Part shown: one piece after another, positions 8,567 through 15,930 of the stretch
Position numbering within the stretch: the stretch's first letter is position 1
Layout: each line of letters opens with the position of its first letter
Assembly: GCA_051010055.1 (NCBI GenBank)
Contig: JBPCVY010000282.1
Coordinates: 1 to 26,749, forward strand
Source of the DNA: CAJQND01 sp051010055
GTDB taxonomy: Bacteria; Pseudomonadota; Alphaproteobacteria; Rhizobiales; CAJQND01
Direction of reading: 5' to 3'
Length of the DNA: 26,749 nucleotides
Notes under the pieces: model-generated
What the model was told of the DNA's origin: nothing
The model's database searches: none
The model's input: only the letters and a program-made list of their open reading frames with translations
Made by a program: the position numbers and the translations under genes

Positions 8567-9269
8567 TGCCAGGCCCGAAACAGATGGTAATGCGGAAACC
8601 ATTTCCTTTGCGAAAATGGAATTGGTGCCGCATGTTTCAGGAGCCCTTTGGGCGCCGGAACAACATGCGCTGCTGGTTGCCGATTTGCATTTTGAAAAGG
8701 CCTCCGCTTTTGCGGCGCGCGGTGTGCATTTGCCACCCTATGACACCCGCTCGACACTGCGCAGCCTGAAAGCTGTCTGTGACGAATTCAGCCCGCGCAG
8801 GATAATCTGCCTTGGCGACAGTTTTCATGATGACCGCGCGCGTGAGCGCATGGACGAAGAGAGCATTGCCCAAATCAAAGCTTTTACGTCCGCCCATGAT
8901 TTCGTCTGGATAACGGGAAACCATGATGAAGCCCCGCCTGTTGACCTCGGCGGCACGGTTGAACGCGAAGTGCGGCTTGATGCCATTACCTTGCGGCACA
9001 TTCCCACCGGTGGCTTGCCGCTTTTTCCGGAAATTGCCGGCCACTATCATCCCGTTGCGGTAGTTTCCCGCCGGGGCAGGCGATTGCGCAGGCGCTGTTT
9101 CGTGAGCGATGGGTCCCGGCTGATTATGCCTTCTTTCGGTGCACTCACCGGAGGGCTAAATGTGTGCTCCCCGGCGATTAAAGCAGTTTTTGCAGATGGA
9201 AATTTTGATGCATGGCTGGTTGGGCGCGACAGGGTTTACAGATTCCCGTCGCAAAAACTCATCGGCTAG
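8559..9269 (+). CDS. pdeM: Ligase-associated DNA damage response endonuclease PdeM
   Basis: A 236-residue calcineurin-like metallophosphoesterase of the PdeM family, which works with the Lhr-type helicase and, elsewhere, with an ATP-dependent ligase and an exonuclease in DNA repair. The metal-binding motifs appear in order: DLH (42-44), GDSFHD (86-91), GNHD (120-123) and GHYH (161-164). The start is GTG at 8559, overlapping the end of lhr by eight bases. The only internal ATG, at codon 20, would cut into the conserved N-terminal strand. The frame is intact although lhr is broken. The usual ligase and exonuclease partners are not in this window. It is convergent with DUF3429 across a 10-bp gap. 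Confidence 0.93.
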   Translation: MTSARPETDGNAETISFAKMELVPHVSGALWAPEQHALLVADLHFEKASAFAARGVHLPPYDTRSTLRSLKAVCDEFSPRRIICLGDSFHDDRARERMDEESIAQIKAFTSAHDFVWITGNHDEAPPVDLGGTVEREVRLDAITLRHIPTGGLPLFPEIAGHYHPVAVVSRRGRRLRRRCFVSDGSRLIMPSFGALTGGLNVCSPAIKAVFADGNFDAWLVGRDRVYRFPSQKLIG

Positions 9270-9279
9270 ACCGGAACAT

Positions 9280-9738
9280 TCAAACCAAAAGTTTTCCCAG
9301 CATCGCCAGAAGCGAAATGACCACAAGCGCGGTGAGCATGAGCCGCAACCTGCCATACCAGGCAGGCAATTGGCTGTTTTGCACGCCAATCACATCCCAC
9401 AATGCTTGCAGCAAAAACCCGGCGATTAAAATACTGACGCCGACAATTGCCGGCAGCAGGAGGGATACCCATGCGGCCAGGGCCGGCAAAACCGAAAAGG
9501 CAAACTCGGTCCCCCTGCTGCGCCAGCCAAAACCGGCGCCCCACCTGATGCCACCAAGGAACGAAAGGATGATCGCTCCATACGCAATCCCGGCTGTCAG
9601 CCACAAGCCCTGACGCGCCTGTTCAGGGTCTAACCAGCACCCGGCGGCAGCGGCAACAAACGGCAAAGCGCCGGCAAAACCAAGCAAATATGCTGCTGGC
9701 GGCGTTTGTTCGCGTAGCGATGTGGTCGCGTCGTCCAT
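9280..9738 (-). CDS. DUF3429 family integral membrane protein
   Basis: A 152-residue protein with four or five hydrophobic segments, at roughly residues 16-36, 46-66, 80-110 and 130-150. The family pattern of DUF3429 is visible: LLGFAGALPFVAAA at the first helix, then YGAIILSFLGGIRWG, with its conserved glycine-arginine-tryptophan, at the second. The family's function is unknown and it acts in the inner membrane. The ATG at 9738 begins MDDATTSLREQ. It lies alone between pdeM and the PodJ-like gene, 91 bp downstream of the latter on the same strand, so cotranscription is possible but not shown. Confidence 0.88.
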   Translation of the reverse strand: MDDATTSLREQTPPAAYLLGFAGALPFVAAAAGCWLDPEQARQGLWLTAGIAYGAIILSFLGGIRWGAGFGWRSRGTEFAFSVLPALAAWVSLLLPAIVGVSILIAGFLLQALWDVIGVQNSQLPAWYGRLRLMLTALVVISLLAMLGKLLV

Positions 9739-9829
9739 CGATTGGCCATGAATCTCTTAAATTTGGCTAATTTTGAGGCACGGGCCGCATTGGAAATGAC
9801 GCCCTAACAACTCTGATTTTAACCTATCG

Positions 9830-11347
9830 TTAACCTGGTTGTTTGGTAAGCTTCTTTAGGAATTCGAGGTTAATTTCACCAGATGGCACAAGCCCGTTCG
9901 CCGCCTGGAACTGGCGGACTGCTTCCTTCGTTTTCGGGCCGACATTTCCATCCGGAGTACCGGCACCATATCCGAGTGCGTTCAGATAAGCCTGAATTTC
10001 CTGGATGTTCGCCTTCGAAAGTTCAACCAGCGGCGACGGCTCCTGCGTTGATTTGGCGGCGTTTTTTTGTGGCTTCGGCGGGAAATACATTGGCGTTTTT
10101 GTCTGCTGGAACTGCTTGCCACTGTGTTGCAAGTTTTTTAGTCCGGTCGAATTCATTGGGAGACATCGACTTTTCAAGCTCGGCCAGTTTTTTCTTCGCC
10201 TTCGGCTCACCGCGGCTTGCAGCGATGTGCATCCAGCGCGCCGCTTCACCAACATTTTTCTCAACCCCTGCGCCGGCCAATGCAACAAACCCATATTGTA
10301 CTGGGCAGTTTTCAGTCCGTGATCAGCTGCCTGCCTCATCCAAAGCGCAGTCTGTCCGTAGTCTTTTTTGCCTTCGACGCCGGATGCTTTCATCACCGCA
10401 AGGTTAAACATGGCGCTGACGTGGCCGCCCCGGGCCGCCTGCTCGTACCAGTACAAAGACCGTTGAACATCTTTTTCCGTCCCGTTGCCATGTTCATACA
10501 TGCTGGCAAGCCAGAACTGTGCGAGGGGATAACCTTGCTGGGCCGATTTCATCATCCAATGGGCAGAACGCTTGGCATCGTAGTGCCGGCTGTTCTTATT
10601 GCTGAAAAAGGCGCCAATTTCATATTGAGCGTAGTAATTGCCAGCGCGCGCTTTCTCGATGACGGTGGCTGAGAAAATGCCTTCCGGAATGTCGTCGGTG
10701 ACCAGGGAGTTGGTTGCCGCTGCCGGCGCAATGTTCTTGGCCTTTTCAACCGGTTGAGCGCTGGCCACCTACTTTTTTTCGACGGAGCCGGTTGAGAGTT
10801 TGGATGCCGCATCGCTTTGCTTTGCATCTTCCGGCTGTTCACTCTTGCTTTTGGCAGATATTTTTTCCGGTTTCTCCACGACCGAGCCGGTTTTCGCCTC
10901 TGCCTTATTGTCGCTGCCAGAGAATTTTGCGTAGGCAAAATAACCGGCCGCGGCGATGGCCGCTGCAGCGAAAAATGCGCCAATCCCCACAAGCGCCGGC
11001 GTAAATGCGCTGTTTCCCAGCAACGCAGCATCTCTTTTGGGGTTAGCCTCGTCATCAACCGGCGGAGGATTGGTCGCAATTGGCGCCACCGCAGGGTTTT
11101 CAGCGCTGGCAGCCGTTACCACGGGCGCGGCGATGTTCGTTTGCATTTTTTCCAGCAGTACAGACATGGAACTCTCAAGCTCGGCAAGTCTGCTCACCTG
11201 GTCTTCGGATCTTTTCACCCGCCAGGAAAGCTCGTTTACCCGCTCCACCAACGTTTCAAATGAAACCGGAACTTCTTCGGCCGCGGGCCTGCTTTGCCCC
11301 GATGCGCCATGGTGGGTTTTGTCAGAAACTATTCTGTCGCCAGTCAT
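9830..11347 (-). pseudogene. PodJ-like membrane protein with Sel1 repeats and peptidoglycan-binding domain, broken by one stop and two frameshifts
   Basis: The reconstructed protein is about 505 residues. The N-terminal part (11347-10772) has a coiled coil (residues 30-68), a proline/alanine linker and one transmembrane helix (about 116-140). An in-frame TAG follows at 10769-10771. Beyond it, in the same frame, are Sel1 repeats with the usual AQYxxG and ALYW/AxWM patterns. Near 10290 the Sel1 coding moves to another frame (AGAGVEKNVGEAARWM), consistent with one base missing from a GGGTTT stretch. At the A7 run (plus 10062-10068) it returns to the first frame, consistent with one extra base. 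The end is a PG_binding_1 domain (IQAYLNALGYGAGTPDG). The coil, single TM helix, Sel1 and PG-binding order resembles the polar organiser PodJ, though much shorter. As written, only the first 192 residues would be made. Confidence 0.78.
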
Positions 11348-11635
11348 AAAATTTTTGCTCGCAAGAGCTGCAGAAAATAAATTTTTCTTGAAAAAGTTAA
11401 GCTTGAATAGATTTCACCGGCTTCACGGTCAAGGTTTTTCGTCAAAAATTGGTGAATTTCACTCCCTGGCCAGAGGGGTTCTTCAATTCCCAGTGGACGA
11501 GAATTTTCCTGCAAATACATAAATTCCCCAAATTAGATGTTGGCAAGTTTTGGAAATGCACTTTTTTCACTTAACCAGTTTTAAATTAATATTTAATATG
11601 TATGTTTATAGACATTGCTCAATGAAGCTGGGAAC

Positions 11636-12056
11636 ATGCAAGAAAAGCCAATTAAACAAGCTCAAAAACTCTTTACAATTGGGCAGCTTTGCCGCGAATT
11701 TGGCGTAACAGCCCGTACTTTGCGCTTTTATGAAGACAAAGGCCTGCTGCACCCAACCCGCAAGGGAACAAGCCGCCTGTTCTCCAACCGCGACCGCTCC
11801 CGCCTGAAGATAATTCTCCGCGGCAAGCGCATTGGCTTTTCGCTTAGTGAAATCAAGGAAACCCTTGAGCTCTACAGCATTCGCGATGGCAACTACCCTC
11901 AGCTGAGACACTCATATGAACAGGCGCGAAAAACTGCAGAGCCTGTTGGAACAACGAGTTGAGCTGGACGAAGCCATCAGGGAGCTCGAACGCGCACTTG
12001 AGATCGTTCACGGTATGCTGAAAGAACACGATTCCGACAGGAAACGGGCATCCTAG
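11636..12056 (+). pseudogene. MerR family transcriptional regulator with one-base frameshift near the C-terminus
   Basis: The N-terminal winged-helix domain is intact: FTIGQLCREFGV, TLRFYEDKGLLHPTRKG and RGKRIGFSLSEIKETLELY, which is the alphaproteobacterial MerR type often found beside acyl-CoA dehydrogenase genes (LiuR-like). After QARK the frame is lost at an A5 run (11929-11933) and ends at TGA by 11962. If one A is removed, the frame continues as LQSLLEQRVELDEAIRELE to a TAG at 12054-12056, giving the expected dimerisation coiled coil and a normal length of about 139 residues. The ATG at 11636 follows CTGGGA; a TTG at 11615 is less likely. It lies upstream of the acyl-CoA operon and probably regulates it, which is inferred from position. 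Confidence 0.8.
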
Positions 12057-12091
12057 GCGCACATCTTCCAGAAGTTTAAAAAAGATGTTAT

Positions 12092-12117
12092 TATAATTCA
12101 TATTTTATGCATGAATT
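12092..12117 (+). promoter_or_regulatory. Possible promoter -10 box and overlapping inverted repeat
   Basis: A perfect TATAAT (12092-12097) lies 38 bases before the ATG of the small exported protein, but no good -35 box stands 16-18 bp upstream. It overlaps an inverted repeat, AATTCAT (12095-12101) and ATGAATT (12111-12117), with a 9-base spacer. This AT-rich gap after the MerR gene could be an operator. The evidence is weak. Confidence 0.25.
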
Positions 12118-12135
12118 GCATTTTGATCCGGACAG

Positions 12136-12501
12136 ATGATCCAGCAGCTACCGGTTTTGATTGTTATTTTTGGGCTCATTTGTTCCACGCCAAATGCGCA
12201 TGCCCGCTCCATTGCGACTTTTAATGCGGCCGCAGGTCTCAACACTGAGCAAACCCACCTCAACAAATCTGACAAAGCAACGAAAGTCGCGATTGTTGTT
12301 TCAGACAAGGCAGCCAAAGCGGCCATTAATCTGCTTTCCTCGGTGGTAGAGTCCGTTGGCAGGTCCTCAAAGCAAAACCGGATTGAAAACGACCAAGTAC
12401 CCGCCGAGCATGATGGTATTGTTGTGGAAAGCGTCGAGGAACTGGATGTAAAACCGCCCAGGAGTCAAAACCAACGGAGATTGGATTTGGACTTCAGATA
12501 G
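12136..12501 (+). CDS. Small hypothetical protein, probably exported
   Basis: A 121-residue protein that I do not recognise. Residues 4-16 (LPVLIVIFGLIC is the core) form a hydrophobic stretch followed by a possible signal-peptidase site after AHA (about residue 23), so it may be periplasmic; the N-terminus lacks the usual positive charge, which weakens this. The mature part is polar, with many K, S, D and E residues and no known motif, and ends RRLDLDFR. There are no cysteines after the signal region. The ATG at 12136 has CGGACAG just in front. It lies between the MerR gene and the acyl-CoA operon, with no tight coupling to either. It could be a chance frame, but its codon use resembles its neighbours. 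Confidence 0.5.
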   Translation: MIQQLPVLIVIFGLICSTPNAHARSIATFNAAAGLNTEQTHLNKSDKATKVAIVVSDKAAKAAINLLSSVVESVGRSSKQNRIENDQVPAEHDGIVVESVEELDVKPPRSQNQRRLDLDFR

Positions 12502-12622
12502 TCCAGAACCTCTGCTGCGCATTTTTTCACTTTCTCAAACCAGATATATTGATACCGGCTCTTGCAGAACCTCCAAATTCTTGTGAGTGTCATGTTCCAG
12601 ACTTGCAATCAGGATTATTCCT

Positions 12623-13780
12623 ATGAGCGCTGTTTCCGCACCAAGACCGGATTGGATGGACGAAGAACTCGACATGCTGTCGGAGGCATCCCATCGATTT
12701 TTCGAAAAAGAATGCGTGCCACACTATGAACGCTGGGAAGAAGAAGGGCTTGTGGACCGGGAAGCGTGGGAAAAGGCGGGCGAAACCGGCCTTTTGTGCG
12801 CTGAAATTCCTGAGGAGTATGGCGGCGCCGGCGGCACGTTCGCCCATGAGGCGGTTATTTGCCAGACGGCCAACCGGCTCGGCGTTGATGGATTCGGATT
12901 GCCCCTGCACAATGCAATCGTTGCACCTTACATTCTTCACTATGGGTCGGAGGACCAAAAAAAACGCTGGCTCCCCAAACTAGCAACCGCCGAATACATC
13001 GGCGCCATCGCCATGACCGAGCCTGGCGCAGGTTCAGATTTGCAAGGTGTAAAAACAAACGCCCTCAAAGATGGCAATCATTACGTTATCAATGGCCAAA
13101 AGACGTTCATCACCAATGGCCAGCATGCCAACCTGATCATTGTGGTTGCGAAAACCGATCCCGGCGCCGGTGCGAAAGGCACCTCACTTTTCGTTGTCGA
13201 AACCGATGACGTGGAGGGTTTCGAACGCGGCCGGAACCTGGACAAGATCGGGTTGAAATCAAACGACACATCTGAACTGTTTTTCAACGAGGTCCGCGTG
13301 CCCGCCGACGCCTTGCTGGGCGCGGAAGAGGGTTTGGGTTTCTACCAACTCATGGAACAGCTGCCGCAAGAACGTTTGCTGATAGCCATGCAGGCCATAA
13401 GCCGTATTGAACGCGCGCTTGAGGTAACGCTTGAATATGTCAAGGAGCGTAAAGCCTTTGGCGAGCGCATTGTTGATTTTCAGAACACCCAGTTCCGCCT
13501 GGCCGAATGCAAAACGGAAGCCACAATTGCCAGGGTTTTCGTCGACAGTTGCATTGGCCAGCACCTGAAGGGCGAACTCGATGCAACCACCGCATCGATG
13601 GCCAAATATTGGGTAACGGATCTGCAGTGCCAGATAATTGACCAATGCCTGCAGTTCCATGGCGGCTATGGCTATATGAACGAGTATCCGATCGCGCGCA
13701 TGTACCGCGATGCCCGCGTTGAACGCATCTATGGCGGTTCAAATGAAATCATGAAGCTGCTGATTGCCCGCAGCCTCTAA
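12623..13780 (+). CDS. Acyl-CoA dehydrogenase
   Basis: A 385-residue FAD enzyme that introduces the alpha-beta double bond into acyl-CoA thioesters and passes electrons to ETF. The family motifs are complete: the FAD-binding MTEPGAGSDLQG and FITNGQHANL segments, LPQERLLIA, the FQFR-like NTQFRLAE region, QFHGGYGYMNEYPI, and the catalytic glutamate Glu375 in YGGSNEIMK. The preferred substrate chain cannot be read from sequence; the neighbours suggest medium/long-chain or unsaturated acyl-CoAs. The ATG at 12623 has CAGGA at 12610-12614 in front; an upstream GTG at 12587 has no support. It is the first gene of a four-gene operon with gaps of 18, 11 and 3 bases. Confidence 0.95.
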   Translation: MSAVSAPRPDWMDEELDMLSEASHRFFEKECVPHYERWEEEGLVDREAWEKAGETGLLCAEIPEEYGGAGGTFAHEAVICQTANRLGVDGFGLPLHNAIVAPYILHYGSEDQKKRWLPKLATAEYIGAIAMTEPGAGSDLQGVKTNALKDGNHYVINGQKTFITNGQHANLIIVVAKTDPGAGAKGTSLFVVETDDVEGFERGRNLDKIGLKSNDTSELFFNEVRVPADALLGAEEGLGFYQLMEQLPQERLLIAMQAISRIERALEVTLEYVKERKAFGERIVDFQNTQFRLAECKTEATIARVFVDSCIGQHLKGELDATTASMAKYWVTDLQCQIIDQCLQFHGGYGYMNEYPIARMYRDARVERIYGGSNEIMKLLIARSL

Positions 13781-13798
13781 CAATCTGGGAAAATTTAA

Positions 13799-14428
13799 AT
13801 GAGTGCGACAGTCACGTACTATTTCTCGTTCCTCTCCCCGTGGGCGTATATCGGTCACGACTACTTTCACGAGGAGATGGAAGAAGCGGGAGCTGACATA
13901 TCTTACCGGCCAATAAACCTGCCCGCGGCATTTGGCGCATCGGACACACCACCACTGGGCAAACGTCACCAGACCCGGCAGGATTACCGCACGCTGGAGC
14001 TTCAGCGCTGGCGCGACAAGCGTGGCCTTGATTTCAACCTGTGGCCGGCACATTGGCCATTTCCGGCTGCCACCGGCGATAAAATGATCATCTCGATTGT
14101 CGGGAACGGCGGCAACCCGTCTGCATTCATGCGCAATGTCTTAAAGGGCATTTGGGAAGGTGAAAAGAACTTTGAAGATGAAAGCGAACTCATCAAAGCC
14201 GCCGCCAATGCGGGCCTGGACGGTGAACACCTTCTTGAAGCTGCCCAGACAGATGAAATCGCCACTGTTTATGAGAACAACACCAATGAAGCGATCAATG
14301 CCGGGGTTTTCGGTGTTCCGGCCTACATGTATGACGGAGAGTATTTCTGGGGCCAGGACAGGGTCGACTTGCTGATTGATGCCATAACGTCCGGCCGCAA
14401 GGGCTATAAGCCGGCTATGCTTGGCTGA
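13799..14428 (+). CDS. DsbA-fold protein, 2-hydroxychromene-2-carboxylate isomerase / GST-kappa type
   Basis: A 209-residue soluble protein with the DsbA-like thioredoxin fold. The active-site position carries serine, not a CxxC pair: YYFSFLSPWAYIG with Ser13. This matches glutathione-dependent 2-hydroxychromene-2-carboxylate isomerases and kappa-class GSTs. The C-terminal GVFGVPAYMYDGEYFWGQDRVDLL, with its cis-proline, is also typical. The true substrate is unlikely to be hydroxychromene carboxylate, because no naphthalene genes are near. Its place between acyl-CoA dehydrogenase and a crotonase suggests an isomerase or glutathione-linked step on an acyl-CoA or lipid-derived compound, which is inference. 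The ATG follows CTGGGA. Confidence 0.88.
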   Translation: MSATVTYYFSFLSPWAYIGHDYFHEEMEEAGADISYRPINLPAAFGASDTPPLGKRHQTRQDYRTLELQRWRDKRGLDFNLWPAHWPFPAATGDKMIISIVGNGGNPSAFMRNVLKGIWEGEKNFEDESELIKAAANAGLDGEHLLEAAQTDEIATVYENNTNEAINAGVFGVPAYMYDGEYFWGQDRVDLLIDAITSGRKGYKPAMLG

Positions 14429-14439
14429 CGGACAATAAA

Positions 14440-15273
14440 ATGGAACAAAGCGGACTAAAGATTTCAGTCGATGGAGCGGTGGCAACCCTTACCCTGAATC
14501 GTCCCGACGAGCTCAACAGCTTCACCCGCGAACTCTGGACTGAGTTCAAGCAAGCAGTTGAGGAACTGGATGCAAGCGGCAAAATCCGGGCGCTGGTGAT
14601 TGCCTCCACCGGCAAGCATTTCACCGCAGGAATGGACTTATCGGTTTTTCAGACAATGCCGGATATGAGCGGGGCTGAGGCCGGACGCCACCGCGCTGAG
14701 GTTATGCGCACGGTCCGGCGCTATCAGGAGGTCTTCTCAAGCCTGGAACGGGCGCGCTTCCCCGTCATTGCCGCTGTGCAGGGCGGATGCATTGGCGCAG
14801 GCGTTGACATGGTTGCGGCCTGTGATTTGCGCTATTGCGCAGAAGATGCCTTTTTCTGCATCCAGGAGATCAACGTTGGAATGGCCGCAGATGTGGGAAC
14901 ATTTCCGCGTCTGCAGCGGGTAATGTCTGAAAGTGTGGTGCGTGAAATGGCCTATACCGGTTGCCGGCTTGATGCACAGCGAGCAATGGCTGCCGGACTT
15001 GTAAACGGGGTATGTGGAGATGCAGAAAAAACCCTGGAGGCCGCACTGGAGACCGCGCGCGTGATTGCCGGAAAATCTCCGCTCGCGGTCTGGGGTTCAA
15101 AAGAGATCATGAACTACGGGCTTGACCATTCCACCGAGGATACTCTCAAGCACATTGCAACCTGGCAGTCGGGAATGTTCCAGGAGGCAGACATTCTGGA
15201 ATCGATCAAAGCCCGTCAGGAAAAGCGTGACGCAATTTATGATGATCTCTTACCCGATGAAGATGTGATCTGA
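14440..15273 (+). CDS. Crotonase family protein, probable delta(3,5)-delta(2,4)-dienoyl-CoA isomerase
   Basis: A 277-residue crotonase-fold enzyme. The oxyanion-hole segments are present (HFTAGMDLS around 60-68; GGCIGAGVD around 115-123). The three acidic residues known to be important in mammalian dienoyl-CoA isomerase all have counterparts: Asp123 in GAGVD, Glu143 in IQEINVG and Asp151 in AADVG, with the diagnostic NVGMAADVGTFPRL stretch. It is therefore more likely to shift double bonds of 3,5-dienoyl-CoA during breakdown of unsaturated fatty acids than to be a plain enoyl-CoA hydratase. It is the third gene of the operon, three bases before yjbQ. Most automatic annotations would say enoyl-CoA hydratase. 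Confidence 0.9.
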   Translation: MEQSGLKISVDGAVATLTLNRPDELNSFTRELWTEFKQAVEELDASGKIRALVIASTGKHFTAGMDLSVFQTMPDMSGAEAGRHRAEVMRTVRRYQEVFSSLERARFPVIAAVQGGCIGAGVDMVAACDLRYCAEDAFFCIQEINVGMAADVGTFPRLQRVMSESVVREMAYTGCRLDAQRAMAAGLVNGVCGDAEKTLEAALETARVIAGKSPLAVWGSKEIMNYGLDHSTEDTLKHIATWQSGMFQEADILESIKARQEKRDAIYDDLLPDEDVI

Positions 15274-15276
15274 ACA

Positions 15277-15720
15277 ATGCACGCTGCAGTTCTCAATCAG
15301 GCGATTACCGAGTTGGAAATTGCAACCAGCGGCGAAGGAATGATCGACTTTTCGGCACGTATTGAACAGTGGCTTTCGCACATCGGTGCAGGCGATGGAA
15401 TGCTGACTGTTTTCATCCGTCACACATCCGCTTCGCTGACCATACAGGAAAATGCCGACCCCGACGTGCAGGCCGACCTTGTGGATGCGCTTGGTAAACT
15501 GGCGCCGAGTGACCGGCGCTACCGCCACGGCATGGAAGGGCCGGATGATATGCCGGCACACATAAAATCGGCAATCACCTCAACCTCGATTGCGGTGCCG
15601 GTTCGTCATGGAAGAATGATGCTTGGCACCTGGCAGGGACTCTATGTAATCGAGCACAGAGCGCGCCCGCACAAAAGAAATGTTGCACTGCACTATCTTG
15701 GCAGCTTTCCCGCCGGGTGA
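15277..15720 (+). CDS. yjbQ: YjbQ / UPF0047 family protein (secondary thiamine-phosphate synthase-like)
   Basis: A 147-residue protein of the YjbQ/UPF0047 family. Members show weak thiamine-phosphate synthase activity in vitro, but their physiological role is uncertain. Hallmarks are IRHTSASLTIQENADPDV (about 47-64), the RHGMEGPDDMPAHIKS stretch with conserved histidines (83-98), and LGTWQGLYVIEHR near the end. Length and frame are normal. It starts three bases after the crotonase stop, so it is in the acyl-CoA operon, although no metabolic link between the two is known to me. The operon's end is followed by the hairpin-rich region. Confidence 0.93.
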   Translation: MHAAVLNQAITELEIATSGEGMIDFSARIEQWLSHIGAGDGMLTVFIRHTSASLTIQENADPDVQADLVDALGKLAPSDRRYRHGMEGPDDMPAHIKSAITSTSIAVPVRHGRMMLGTWQGLYVIEHRARPHKRNVALHYLGSFPAG

Positions 15721-15721
15721 T

Positions 15722-15751
15722 AAAAAAATGACGGGCTCAAATGAGCCCGCC
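15722..15751 (-). terminator. Rho-independent terminator (minus strand)
   Basis: Read on the minus strand, a 9-bp stem (arms 15751-15743 and 15738-15730, one G-U pair) with a 4-base loop is followed by a run of seven T (plus-strand A7, 15722-15728). On the plus strand the stem follows yjbQ but has no T run after it, so the orientation favours minus-strand transcription. It could still weakly stop the yjbQ transcript. Confidence 0.6.
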
Positions 15752-15873
15752 AAGTCTGGAAGGGAGGGATAAGAGGGACTTCAGGGAGGAGAAGTCCCCC
15801 TTATCAGGAGGAAACGCCAGGTAAAACCTGGCGGGAAGAAGACGTTTCTGGCGGCGTTTCGCGCCATCAACGT
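15722..15873 (-). ncRNA. Candidate small RNA with C/U-rich loops and intrinsic terminator (minus strand)
   Basis: This gene-free stretch contains four successive hairpins. In minus-strand order they are: an imperfect stem at 15873-15842 (outer arms AACGT/ACGTT); CGCCAGGT-TTT-ACCTGGCG-type arms at 15833-15815, perfect 8 bp with a 3-base loop; GATAAG + GGGACTTC arms at 15805-15768, 14 pairs with one mismatch and an 8-base loop TCCTCCCT; and a 9-bp terminator stem at 15751-15730 followed by A and T7. Unpaired parts are C/U-rich (TTTCCTCCT, CCCTCCCTTCC), complementary to Shine-Dalgarno sequences, as in several alphaproteobacterial trans-acting sRNAs. No protein-coding frame is plausible. The 5' end is uncertain; TTGCGC about 18 bp before ATATCC (15908 to 15880) is a weak promoter candidate. 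I cannot assign it to a known family. Confidence 0.42.
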
Positions 15874-15930
15874 TGATAGGGATATGGAGTCTATTGCGGT
15901 GCAGCGCAATGGATTAATGAGAATATCTGC

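Noticed and set aside
6869..10771. Amber codon reassignment (TAG read as an amino acid)
   Set aside because: Several intact genes (arsC, pdeM, the small exported protein, the epimerase) end normally at TAG, so the code appears standard.
10769..10780. Programmed -1 frameshift at A-AAA-AAG before the TAG
   Set aside because: The -1 frame reaches a UGA after eight codons and the +1 frame gives no Sel1 sequence; the original frame resumes after the stop.
15732..15749. Plus-strand terminator for yjbQ
   Set aside because: The stem is good but no T run follows it on the plus strand; the T7 lies on the minus strand, so it was assigned there.
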